Shown here piece by piece: positions 1 to 13,300 of a DNA stretch of 64,000 nucleotides. The first letter of the stretch is position 1. Every line of letters starts with the position of its first letter. The translations under genes and the position numbers were made by a program. The DNA comes from Schistosoma haematobium (taxonomy: Eukaryota; Platyhelminthes; Trematoda; Strigeidida; Schistosomatidae), in NCBI RefSeq assembly GCF_000699445.3, contig NC_067202.1, positions 16,215,644 through 16,279,643 on the forward strand, read 5' to 3'. Under the pieces are notes generated by a model that saw only the letters and a program-made list of their open reading frames with translations, was not told the DNA's origin and did not search any database.

Positions 1-450
1 TAAAGAGGATACTCGAAGATTCCCATAAAAAATTTTAAATAAACTCTTTGTTGTTCAGTCAGTCAGCTACAACGTAGGACCAGGCACATATGTGCATCGG
101 TCCAGGTTGCCATACCGCATCAGCACAACAAGATGAACACCGGATTCATACCAGTGGTTATGTCAAAGGTGATAATATATAAGAGAAAGATTGCATATAG
201 AGATATAATACAAGAAGAAAGAATTGGTTCGTAGAAAGAAAGATATGAAGCGATTTTAATCTCTTAGTTTAAGGGAAGACAGGGAGTGTATACACCGACG
301 CCATTGTGATCGATTTTGAGCCATGTCACCAAGTCTCCAACCATTGGTTACGATAGTCACGCGGACCCCAACCAAGTAGTCTGCATCTACCAACATGGCT
401 CAGACTACAAGTTAGTGACTTCAAGCACTGATGTTGTTCAGACTACTGGA
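1..450 (-). mobile_element. RTE-like non-LTR element, 3' end (family A)
   Basis: On the minus strand 240-450 encodes the end of a reverse-transcriptase ORF ([16 protein letters not shown], then HSLSSLKL) followed by a conserved 3' UTR that ends near the CAGTCAGCTACAACG motif at 60-78. It is about 90% similar by eye to 38147-38525. Truncated at 5' and fused to unrelated sequence at 450. Confidence 0.8.
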
Positions 451-1127
451 ATATTTGTTCGCTTCCATAGCTTGTTCTGATTTATGAATTGTCAAGTGTA
501 TTACAATATACAAGGAATAATAAACAGTACAAGGTCATAATGAAGTATAGTGAAGGCAATTATTTGATACCTTGGCCGATGGCTTAGGTTCTCAGCTATA
601 TTAACTAAGACATTGTCATTCTCTTATAATATTTTTCTTCTGTATATTGAATGGTTTGAATGTAGGAAAATATGACTATTGTTCTGAGGAATCATAAATG
701 ATAACAACAGACTTTCATCATTTTCCTTCAGTGCTAAAACATCTGTACCGATAAATATCACGATTGTCTAGTCTTTTGTTTTATATTGACTGAGTTCTGT
801 TGAGCAAGTAACAATGTGACCATTAGTCGAAATGAATCAACATCAAATGTACCATCTTAAGATGTTAGATAATTGAGGATAATCAACAAAAAACTCTGGC
901 ATGTTTTAGGTCTCATGTTAATTGGCCCTCGTCTGTATTCTCGAGTGAACTGATACACCATGGTGGAATTCAAACTCGAGTCATTCAGTTTCACAATCTG
1001 AGACGTCACTACCAATGGTCTAATCGGATCGTGAATAACCTGTGATTTAACAAATGATTGGCCAGTGAAATAGTGAAACTTGATTTACCGGAATATAAGA
1101 ACAACTGTACACATATATTTACATCGT
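451..1127. other. AT-rich 3' flank of WDR75
   Basis: No coding frame or recognisable repeat seen. It lies downstream of the WDR75 poly(A) signal. Confidence 0.4.
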
Positions 1128-1133
1128 TTTATT
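1128..1133 (-). promoter_or_regulatory. Candidate poly(A) signal of WDR75
   Basis: AATAAA on the minus strand, 39 nt after the WDR75 stop codon. It is the nearest canonical signal and lies in an AT-rich 3' flank. The cleavage site is not determined. Confidence 0.5.
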
Positions 1134-1171
1134 TTTGTAGTAAACAAATTATTTACATATAAAATGATAAT

Positions 1172-1393
1172 TCACTGTTTTCGCATAAGTTGGTGTAATA
1201 GTTGATCAGGTGGTGGAGCTGTATAAATAGGATATTCACTTATTTGTTTCAAAGTATTTTCCAATTGAATATCAGAATTTAATTTTCGTTTATTTGCTCG
1301 TATATGATTGTCGAATTTCACAGGAGCTGCTGTATCAACCAATTGTAGTAAGCTTCGTTGTTTCGGTGGTATATTTAACCCTGTAGTCTCCAT
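1172..1393 (-). CDS. WDR75: WDR75 last exon (C-terminus and stop)
   Basis: 222 nt, entered in phase 0 after a TTTTACAG acceptor and ending in TGA. It encodes a basic, non-propeller tail ([11 protein letters not shown] ... [17 protein letters not shown] ... [17 protein letters not shown]). This aligns with the human WDR75 tail around TSKQLLAEESLP and DEKLNETLEN, and then stops about 100 residues earlier than the human acidic C-terminus. The initial ATG is an internal Met codon at the splice junction, not a start. Confidence 0.85.
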   Translation of the reverse strand: METTGLNIPPKQRSLLQLVDTAAPVKFDNHIRANKRKLNSDIQLENTLKQISEYPIYTAPPPDQLLHQLMRKQ

Positions 1394-4300
1394 CTGTAAA
1401 AGTATGGGTTGAATGAGAAATGATGTTTAATGAAGGAAAATAGTAAATTTATACAATAGTCAATATACACTCATTGATACGATGTAGATCATCCTTAGTG
1501 TTGTTAGAAGTATGAGGGCGGTTATCACTTCTCGGTTGCCTACATCGTGGAAGGGTTCTTCTGGAGGTACCTGAAAAGGAGATTGGACTAGAGGTGGTCT
1601 TAATGACCTAAGAGCGTGACCGGAGTGACCAAGAGACAACTGCTTGAGGTCAGTCATATACAACCTTTTTAGGAGTAATTTTCGTGTTAGCTCTGTAGCT
1701 GTCGAAACCTTACCGCCGGAGACGGATATCCATGGGATAAGGCGAGGTGTGCATGTTAATTCTTTCTACAAGGGACAACCTTCTTAACGACACTTTCCCA
1801 AATTATATTAACGCAATAAAATATGCTGCTACCTGATTGATTGTCAACACCTTTGGTTTGCTAACCTTGTTGTGTGTTACAAGGTCACCGGGTGTAATTG
1901 CATAAACAGAGTATTTCTATTTAATTTTTCGACCTCTGCTTCGAATATTAAGCTATCCTGAACATCCTGTATTCTCTACCTCTTATGAGGATGTAGATTA
2001 TTCACGGTGAAGTATTGTTGTATGTGAAAGATGTCTATTCTATTCAGGTTCCTATTCGCTTATGTTCGTAATGGAATAATCCCAATTACGCAGTTAGTGA
2101 TTACCATAAACCCATACCAATCCCAATAAACGTGAGATTTACCGTTTTCAACTTATAACATATATTAAGTCAAATTGAATACTGTTTTGTAATAATTTTG
2201 GATTTATAACTGTAGAGTTTGCAGAAGAAATTATCATAAACTATGATTCGCTCTTATACTCTTTGTTCTCACGAGAAGGTATGTATAAAGGAAGAGTGGA
2301 ACTTGACATCTACAGAAAGATTAGAACTAGAGGCTGAATCTGCAATGTTACATAACCATTCCAAACAACGATCGCAGAAATTAAGAAGACCGTAACCAGG
2401 TAGTGTGCATTTACCGACAAGACTTAGATCAACAGTTCTTGACTAATGGGACATTTAAGTTCGGCTGCTCCATCTTTCTTCTAGCCTACTCTAACAGCAA
2501 TTAACACCGGACGTCGATGTAGGCAATAGTGAAGCATTCGCAACACATGCCTCAATTAATGAAGACTTACAACCTCATTAAACAAGTTGTTTATTTTGCC
2601 TTGTTACTTAACTACTTACGCCTGTTACCTCTCATAGAGGAGCAAAGGCGGCCCACTAACATTTTCCATCCAACTCTGTCCTATCCAATCCTTTACAATT
2701 GGCAATTATTCTTTTGATATCTACTTTCATTTCCCTACAGGATGTGTTTCCTGGTCTTCCTCTTTACCTTTTCCTTGCCTTGTGATAAAGTTTGATGACT
2801 TCCTCAATGTGTGTCCTATTCACTTGCAACGCCTTTCTCTAATTTCCTCTTGAAAGTGGAAGTTGGTTTGTACTCTCTCTTACAATAGTCTGTTGCTAAT
2901 GGTATCCGGTCAACGAACTTTGAGTATCTTACATAGACAATTGTCCATAAATAAATACTTTTTTGATGATGGCTGTGGTAGTTCTCTAAGTCTCAGCTAC
3001 GTGTAGTAGAACTGTGTTGATGTTCGTATTGAAGATTCTAACTTTAATATTGGTTGGCAGACAGTTGTTTTGAGTTCCATATGTTCTTCAACTGTAGGAA
3101 TGTGGTCTTTGCATTGCCAATCCTTACCTATACATCTGGATCAGATCCTCCTTGTTTATCGATGATACTGACCAGGTACGTGGAAGTTCCCGCATCTTCC
3201 ATAGCTTCTCCATCAAGTGTGATTAGGTTGGCGTTCTCAATGTAATATTTCAGGACTCTGCTTTTCCCCTTGTGTATATTGAGGTCTATTGTTTCAGAGG
3301 TTGTTGCTGCTACTCTTACAGATCAAGTTTCACACCCATCCATCACGTAATACAGAGTCGACTGCTATGCATCATAATCGTTCTTCAAATCATAGATAAA
3401 CATCTCGTTAAAACTACAAGTTATACAAATCGTTATTAGGATGAATAACGAATTTCCTGCTTAGATAAAAGAAAACCTAACCATCACATTACAAATAGAC
3501 TTACTAGGCTTTTCTGTATTTGTTTACGTGTTCCATAATAAACTAAATCATATCGTCCTGTCTCTCTTCCAATTAATGTTTTCATTAATCCTATCAATTG
3601 AACATGATTATGATTATCGTTGATTGATTTTATCATTGTATCATTATTCAATGGAATAAAACAAAGGGATACAAACATTGTTCCATTTGATTGTTTATGT
3701 TTATTCTTTACTCCACTTTTACGTGTTCGATCGCATAATGGTTGAGAAACAAGATTTCCCAATGATTGTATGATATTCAATTTTATATTTGAATTCAATT
3801 GAACTTCATAAATGGTAACTAGAATGAAGAAAGGAAGAAGTTAATTGATTGAAAGTGATCCTAAACAATTGATGAAACCAGAATAGACGACATTTAAAAA
3901 AAATGATCTATATTATTATGAATAACGAGTTGAGTTATTCAACTCTTGATCCTCAACTATTGAAATTTGATGGAGCTATGTTTTATTCTGAATGTGAATC
4001 CTGAGTGAATTGCCTTGATATTAACTATTCTGTCACAAGTTTCACCTTTAAAAAAGATGAGTTATAACTAGCAGTGAAGTGTAGGATATGAGTTTCATCC
4101 TATTCGAGAATTGTCAACTGGACAAATCTCTCTCGGTGTGCATTTTTCATATCGGAACCTGAAGTCAGTATCATTCGCCTTATAAATGCTCGACGCTTTA
4201 TCTGCTGAGTCACTGACTTCTAGTTTCAATAAAAAGATCAACACTGGAACGCAAATAAATCCAAATGTCAAGTCACATACACGACGAAAACCAAGTCTCG

Positions 4301-7300
4301 AACTTTAGTCATAACAACAATTTGTTTACTTCTAAACAGTAGTAGCCTTTCTCCATATTCGTTATTTATAATCTTCTTAGCAAATGTTCTCAATATACAA
4401 TCCTATGAAGTCAGCATATAGCATTTATAAGTTAAAACGCTGATTAACGGATTCCATAATTACGTAACCTAACAGTGGGAGCAATATAAAGAATTCTTAA
4501 TCTGAAATTTGGATAAATCATATATGTTGGTGAACATAAACATACCTCTTGCCATTCGGTTTATTCCTGAGTATCAGTTCATACTGGTAAACTACCTATA
4601 ACACAAGTTAGATAGCTCGTCCAACTAATACAAGTCTCAGGTGAGAAGCTATTACAAGTTAAGTGATTCAAAGAGTCGACGTTTCAGTATATTTGAAATC
4701 AGTGGCTAGTGACTTTGTGTGACATCCTTCAGAATCGATCACAATGACACATTCGTCCACTCTTTATCTTCTTCAAGATGTAGAATTGCAGTGTGCTTTC
4801 ATTTATCCCATTTCTAATTTATATTTCTGAGCTATATTGAAGTCTAGATAACCTCGGAATGCGACTATACTGTCCAAGGAACGACTGCTTGACATGAGTT
4901 ACAAACTGTCATTTTTTAAACAGTGTTAGATATATTAGCTTCCCACTTCAAAACTACAACCGGTTACGGGAATCTGTGGGATGAGATGAAGTGTACTATT
5001 TTCAGTCCCCACCTTCTCTAAACCCATCCTTCTGTGATGAGAACCAGCATCACAACACATGTTGGTTGTCTGAGGAAAACAACTTACTAGCACTACACTC
5101 TTGTGCAGTCAGCAGAATCACTACACCCTCGAATCATGATTCTCCTATTTTCGTTTCGTCACTGCTCAACGGACATGGTCAATACGATAAAACCTGGAGG
5201 AACGAGTGTTCCGACCAATGTGCATAAACTCAGCCATTACGACAGACCAGTTCAACCAACAACTACTAAAAACACATTTTAACCGACGTTGTGGTAACTT
5301 TCCTAAAGGTAACCTCAAAACTACGAACGGATGATTTCAGGAAGTACTTTACTGCATAAAACAGCATTACGAAATTAAAATTAAATCGTTTTTATTTATA
5401 ACACAAACCAACCTGTTCCATCCTTCAATCCCACAGCTAACCAAGGTTTACTCGGATGTGAAGTTAAACACGTCGCTAGTACATCTGGAACAACTGACAT
5501 CATTTCAACACTGGAAGGTGTACATTTTAGCAGGCACAAAGCTCCAAGTGAAGTACGCTCACTCACTGATCTAGGAGCATGACCACGAACCGTGATAGCC
5601 AGGTAACGTGTAACATTATCATCGTCATTATCCGTATAAGAGACAATAACACATTTATCAATATTATTCTTCTTTGAATCTGGCCACAGATTCAATAGAT
5701 TATCTCGTAGACAAATGCTGGCAGCAACTTTTGGATTGCCTGAAAACGAGAATGATTTGAACAGAACATTAATCAATCTAAACTAAACAGACAGATGTGA
5801 TGAATTATTGAAGGAATGTTAGAATAATGGATAGCTAGCTAACCACCCACCCAAACTTGGAAATGTTGTGCAATACATCCAATAATTGTGGTAGATTAGT
5901 TGAATGTTAGGCATGAAGATCAAATCAAAACGTCCCGTTAGTCTATGAAATCATTAGCCATTGAAGTTCGAGTAATAATCACAAACGATAATTGGGGACG
6001 ATGAGTGAAATGGATCAGAATCAGTCACAATGATGTGGATCTATCCACTCTTTATCCTCCTCTACATCTCCGGTTGTAGTATTCATCCACACCTACAGCT
6101 TTCCTATCTTCTCTTAGTATATCCTCAGTGTTCATTCTTGACAATTAACATCGTCACTACATTGTTTCGATTCCTTTCCTATCCATCTGTTAATTTAGTT
6201 GCGTCATGCCACTGTGGTATGGCAACTTGAGTTAGTGAACATGTGTAGCAGGATCTACATTGACCATGATTGACTAAATGATACATACATGATTGCAATA
6301 ATTGTGTCTTTTGGAACAAACAACTGCCACTATCCACTGTCTAAGGAGCTGCAATCGGCTAGATTAGTTTACTTATCAACTATAATGTTCAGTAAGAAGA
6401 GTGCAAAATAAACGGAGAAGTGAAGACATACTCTCGTTGGCACAAACATAGTCCGACTGAATGTTTCTCACCGTTTTGTATTCCGTTCTGGTATACGATC
6501 AAATCACTTTCAAAAAACATTGGTGATTGGAAATATTAAACAGGCGATATGATACAGCATACAAACATACAACCATGTCAGAGTTACAACAATAGCAAGG
6601 TAAACACGTCTGCATAAAATGGAGGATGTCAAACCCCACTACATATTGATAACGAAATCAACACAGGCCTTGAACGGATTGCATTTTGTAGAGCGAGAGA
6701 GAGAAAACGTTTATAAATGACTGAGTAACAAAACAGATGGCCGCTTATTTGGTGACACTAAGTCACAGGTTCGAAACCCACTACACCCACTTCGGTTTGG
6801 GTAAACGGGTAGTAGTATCGCTTAATCAAAGGTGAATACATCAATATGTACTTGACAAATGAGTTAATAATGATTATACTACAATAGGGTAATCTGAACT
6901 TACTTTCGAGTAAAATTTGATTCCAGTTCAAAATAGTCAGATTAAGACCAGAATACACTAAAAAACTTGTCAATGTACTGAACTGATTTACATTAGATTG
7001 TACATTGAAGGGAATAATTAGAGAGCCAGGTGGTAGGATCGAAGAGTTTTGATTACAATACGATAAAAGATGACATGAAGCTGGAATCCATGGGGAGTAT
7101 ATGGGATCTTTCGCTGTAAAAGTAAAAAACGTTAATGTTTCGGCTTCTTAAAATATCAACTCGAGTGAAACGTAATTGATCTAAAAAAGCGTAGTTTACA
7201 GTCTTATTGTCCCTTATCTGAAAGTGAATAGCTGAAACCTGTAGCCAAACCAAGATATGAAATCAGCCCATAAAATGATTAACCATTGAACTGAGTCATG

Positions 7301-10300
7301 TTGTTAGGTATAAGTTACCTGGTTTATTTTATTTTATTTCAACACATAGATAATGGTACAAAGAGGCACCAAATATATATGCGCCACACAAATCTCATTC
7401 GATATGTGTGAGGGCTGTGATACTGCCCTGGTGCCCAAACCGAAACAGGTGGTTTTCGTAGGGGCCCACACTCCGAGCCTTCGACCTGAAGGTCTGGTCC
7501 ACAAGGCAGTGGAGCATCGTCAGGAGATGCAGTCCCATGGAAGCCGGTGACCAACGACTGGTTCATACGCCATTTGTTCCCGCAGGATACTGGAGCCCAT
7601 GTGCACCATTGGTATAGAATCCGGTTAAAGCTCCGGACATTCGCTTGTCGTCCTCTCATTTTTGTAAACGACACCCCCGCCACGAGAAGCCAGTGAGTAG
7701 GACTTCCCTAGCAGAGGCTATATACGCGTGGCCATGTGAGAGCATTTCGAGAGGGAGAGCGAACTCTCCCCACTCTCGGCCTGGTTTAGATTCTTGTAAT
7801 TACTATAGCTGGAAAACAAGACTCAGACTTGGTTGAGGTGTATCCACTGTTTTATGTTTCCGAATTTTCTTAATGATCCTATGTTTCTTTATTTTATAAA
7901 TTCATACTTTCTTATTGAATAGTATCGTTCATATCTAATCGTTTTTACTGCTAATAACACTCTAACTACTCTAAAATTTTCCATGGTAATCTCATCTCGT
8001 TGTGTGAATATATTATTAAATAGAATACTATGTGCTATGTTCCAGCATATTTGTTTCATCTAAACAGGTTGAGAGTTAAATAATTAAAACAAGTAGTATT
8101 TGAGCGTGTTGATCGCTTCGCTTATCTTAGGAGTCTCATCAGCCCTTGTGGTCTGGTGTCTGACGAAATCTCAGCACGGATACAGAAGGCTCGACTAGCT
8201 TTTGCCAACTTGTGTCCTTTATGGCGTAAGCGAGATATTCGCCTATCAACCAAAGGACGTGTTTACTGATCAGCGGTTCGTTCCATCCTACTTTATGGCA
8301 GTGAAACATGGCCGGTAAGAGTAAAGAATATTCGTAGGTTACTAGTATTCGATCATGGGTGTCTTCGAAACATTGCTCGTATAACCTGGGACCATCGAGT
8401 AAGTAATGCAGTTGTTAGGAAACGGGCACTAGGTAAGGATGGCAAATCAATTGAAGTAGTGATACTTTATCAGTTGAGATGGCTGGGATATGTGTTATGT
8501 ATGCCCAACCACCGACTGCCCCGACGTGCGATGTTCAGTGGTATAGAAGTAGGTTGGGAGAAAGCTAGGGGCGGCCAGACCAAAATATGGCACAAATCCA
8601 TGAAGTCACTGATAAGTGGATTGAATCATGTTGGTAGGTGTAGACGACCTGGTTGAGGACCGGGCGATGATAGCAACCAATAGTTAGAGACCTTGAATGA
8701 CATGGCTCAAAATCATTTGCAATGGCGCAGATGCATCCACTCTTTCTGTTCTCCCAAATTCTAATCTTCTGATTTCTTCATGTCAATTCATGTCTTCTTT
8801 TTTCTCTTCCTAAATTTATTTCACTAGATTATACTCCTTGAATAACATCTCGAAACCTTAATCTTTCCAATTACTGCTTATACTCTTACTACCTCTACCA
8901 CTACGGGATTTGAATGGACAACTGCATCTCTGTGCTAATGCGGTATGGCAACTTGAACTGATGTACGTACGTACGAAGTTCTACGTTGTTATCGACTGAT
9001 TGAATTAAAACAAATGAATAAAACAATAAATCTTACTGTATTCAATATTATAATTCCATATCATCAGTCGATAATCCATTAACAGAACATATAATTGATT
9101 TTTCTCTGATGGAACAAACTCCATACTAACAGCAGGACAACCAAAATGTGACATGGAATAAGTATCCACTGAAGTGAATCTAAATAAGATTGAAGAAAAT
9201 TCCCACACGAAAATATTAAACATAATTTGAACGATAAATAATCTTCAATGAAGTTTTGATAAAGAAAACACTGATACTATTTGAAAAAAGCTCCCTCAAA
9301 CATCAATGTTACACAATCACTTACTTACTAATTAGTAACCTAAATAACATACGGTTCATAATTATTGATAATGACGATTTGTTTAAAGGAGAAAATGGGA
9401 TACACTCATTGATACATTAAAACACTAAAGACGAATAAGACTAATTTCTAACAAAAACTTAATGAATAACATTTCAGATTAGACCAATTTTAGGTGTATT
9501 ATATTCAGTTTACCTGCTTCTATGGAGGAGTCAGAAGTAAATATATACTATACTGACTACCTTAGGTAACCGATTATTGCAGTCAGGAAACGCTGATTAG
9601 TTTTATATTAGAACTGACAATACAAATCAATGGAATAATAGCTTTCATGTGAATAATTAACATTCACATGTCAAATTATCCCTTGTAGTAAAGAAAAAAA
9701 AATCAATATTACATATTAGGAGGTGGGTCAGTGTCACGAGTTAGGGTTATTACCCCACAGCTTCCGTCATCAATAGATATCAGTTGTAATGCAAAACGTA
9801 AGGGTTGGGTATTGAGTTAATTCAGAATTTTCAGTTGGATTTACAAATTAGGATTAGCGTTTTCATCACCAACCGACATCAGTTATAATACAATGTTTTG
9901 TCGCTCTTTAGTTTACAAACTTGAGAAACTTAAGGTTGAGTTAGAGTGTGAGAATCTTATCTAGCTTCACTAAATACTCTTGACTGCGCATTACATTATA
10001 CAAAGCACTTCAACACACAACCTGGCATAGAAGCAGGCTATTTTAAATATAAGTCCTACAGATGGCGGTCCGATTGCGACCCGAATGGTTCATTGGTGGT
10101 AACATTCCAAATTGTAAAGCTAATTAAAGTGAATACCAATTCTAAAGCTATCTCATTAACGTAGATATAACTTGCCAACAAAAGCCAAAGAGTAGTAAAA
10201 ACCTAATTTCAAGACTACTTCGAACCAAATTACATACTCCTTTCCACTAAACTGCTGAAACATGTTACTTCGTATTTCAATGATACTAATCAAATAATAA

Positions 10301-13300
10301 GTACTTCCATAACAGTTGAATATTTATTAGACGGGAGTTTTGTGGAGATTTTAGTAATTTCAGTTGTTGAGATCATGAATCGATTGAAGCTAGACCACTA
10401 TGGAAAACCTAACAGCACTGGAAGGCCGTTTCGTCCGTTGTGAGATAGTAACTCACTGATGACGATGGTGGATGTGTCGCTCAATTTAATGGATTAGTTG
10501 AAGTTAGACATTAACACCATTGGATGCCGGCTCAGTGGTCTGGTGGTTAAGTGCTCGTGCGCGAGACCAGTAGGCCCTGGGCTCGTATCCCGCAAGGAGG
10601 GATCGTGGATGCACACTGCTGAGGAGTCCCACAATAAGACGAAACAGCCGTCCAGTGCTTCCAGGTTTTCCATGGTGGTCTAGCTTCAATTGATTTATAA
10701 TCTCAACAATGGAATATTTATTACTCACACTAATAGACGAATGGTACATTACCATAAATGAATAAACATCATCATACTCTTAGATATCTTAATGTTGCAT
10801 TATTCAAATAATGATATCTAAGTATTTATTTATTTATTTGAACACATTGGTACAAACAGACACCAAATAGATATGCGACACATAAATCAATCGACTTGTG
10901 TGAGGGCTGTGATACTGCCCGGGTGCCCAAACCGAAACAGGTGGTTTTCGTAGGAGGCCACACCCGGAGCCTTCGACCTAAAGGTCCAATCCACACGGCA
11001 GTGGAGCATCGTAAGGAGACGCAGTCCCACGGTAGCCGGTCACCAACGATGGGTTCATACGCCATTTTCCCCTCAGGGTACTGGAGCCTATAGTGACTCA
11101 TGTGCAATTGAGTTTATTCTCATTTAACTCAGTTAAGCCCTTTTGCTAACTCATTTAGCGGACAAAGTCATCCGCACTATAACAATTTATTGTACCCTTA
11201 TTATTTTGTGCTTGTATGAAATACGTATGTTTGAATATTGCTTAATGCCTACGCATTTATTCACTCTGCTAGTCTTACTACTAACCGCTTATTTGATTCG
11301 ATTACTCATTCATTTCACATGGTATATATATGTCCATGTTATTCATATTCAACTCACACACTCTTGTCTCGCTCTTGCTCTGGCTTTCGCTTGCTTGCCT
11401 GCCTTTCGGCACAACTCTTCTATGCTTGTTTAACGCATCTGTACATTTGGATATATGTGTGTGGTCTCGCAATAAACGTAATCAACACTTCGTATTTGAC
11501 TTCTGATTAACATACCGTTTGGGCGTTATATAGAACGGTTATCAAGACGAACTGTATACGAAGTTAAGGATTATATCGAATACTGACCACCACAAGCCCA
11601 TGCGCACCATTGGTTTGGAATCAGGGTTTTCCAAATCCACTAGGTGAACTGTCCATGTCCACCAACCCGGCTAAAGCTTGGGACGATCGCCTTCCATCCT
11701 CTCAATTTCGTAAACGACATCCCCGCCACGAGAAGGCAGTGAGTAGTACTTCCCTGGGAGAGGCTGTATACGCGTGGCCATGTGAGAACATTTCGACAGG
11801 GAGAGCGGACTATCCCCAATCTCAGTCGTACCAGGGCATTTGGAGAACATTTGATAAAAATGGTCTGATGAACTTATGTTATATCATTGAAACTAGAATT
11901 TAACATTCAATAAAGTGTTTATTATATATCTGTCAGGTCTTGATAACTATGATTACGTAATTAGAATATCAACATGAAATACTCCTGATCGAATTTCTAA
12001 TAATAATTTTTATCCATCAATTTTCACTCATGTTGTAAATAACTTCAACGTCTGTCAACATCTTCATATGACTGCCCTATCTGTGACAGTTCAACAGTAT
12101 TTCGGTCCACCATACAACAGCTTCCTTATCTCATGAGTTCCCACTCCTACAAAATATAAATCTCACAACGAAGATTTATTCATGATACAGTCAAATTAAT
12201 TGGAATTACTGTCGAGTTTACTCGGTCTTGTATCGACTAAATTGAGTGATTATTCGTCGTAAAAATTATAAATTAAAGTAATCATCATTTGAACACCTAA
12301 ACTACAAAGAGTCGATTAAAATCGATAATGTACACTGTGAGTACATTTCCACTCTACTCCTGTATTCAACTATCAATTAGATTTGGGTAAAAGGAAACGA
12401 CTATTTAAATGAGATAATAGGTTGAACATTGACAAATTCTATTTACAAACAATTGGGAATTTTTTAATATGAACGAGAACACATATGAACTCGAAAGAAT
12501 CGGACGTCTGCCCCCAAAGGCCCTGGTACAGCCGAGAGTGGGGAGAGTCCGCTCTCCCTCTCCAAATGCTCTCACATGGACACGTGCATACAATCACTGC
12601 CTTCTCGTGGTGGGGGTGTTTACGATATTGATAGGACGAAAAGCGAATGTCCGGCACTTTGACCGGGTTGGTGGACACGGTGGGTCCACCTGCGGGAGTT
12701 GAAAACCCTGGTTCAAAACCAATGGTGTACATGGGCTCCAGTACCCTGAGGGAACAAATGGCGTATGAACCAATCGTTGGTGACCGGCTACCATGAGACT
12801 GCATCTCCTTACGATGCTCCACTGCCGTGTGGATTGGACCTTTAGGTCGAAGGCTCCGGGTGTGGCCTCCTACGAAAACCACCTGCTTCGGTTGGACACT
12901 CGGGAAGTATCACAGTCCTCACACAAATCAAGTGACTTGCGTGGTGTATATGTATTCGGTGCCCCTTTGTACCAATATTTATGTGTTTAAACGAATAAAT
13001 AAACTGATACATAACAATACTTCAGAGTTACCGATCCACATGGTGATGATAATAGTTAGAGAACACGGGACTTTCAGAAGAGTTTTGTATTCTGTACAAA
13101 AATCAAACGTTGGAAAGGTACAACTCTGTTTATATAGAAACGTTTAATGACCTAGAAATCTATAAATAATAAAGGTAGTGAACTAGAAGCGATAACAATC
13201 AATAATGTAACGCCAAGTGTTATTTCAGAAATAGATATTAGAGGTGTTATCTTTTGAAGAAATAACTAGATAACCTAAGCTGTCCTTAGCATTACCACAT

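Noticed and set aside
5396..5776. WDR75 exon ending naturally at the stop after GTGWFVL
   Set aside because: Splicing at CAG/GTTGGT joins to the next exon as DGTVTIYEV with correct phase; the stop is intronic.
9180..9242. Upstream extension NIFVWEF of the WDR75 exon at 9037
   Set aside because: It overlaps the pyrimidine tract of a much stronger acceptor, and only the shorter exon matches the phase of the previous exon.
11143..11510. Overlapping 90- and 96-codon ORFs as membrane proteins
   Set aside because: Both are frames of the same pyrimidine-rich inserted element and have no supporting homology.
12439..12882. 147-codon antisense ORF as a protein gene
   Set aside because: It lies wholly in a SINE-480, and the same broken frames recur in other copies with shifts and stops; no domain.
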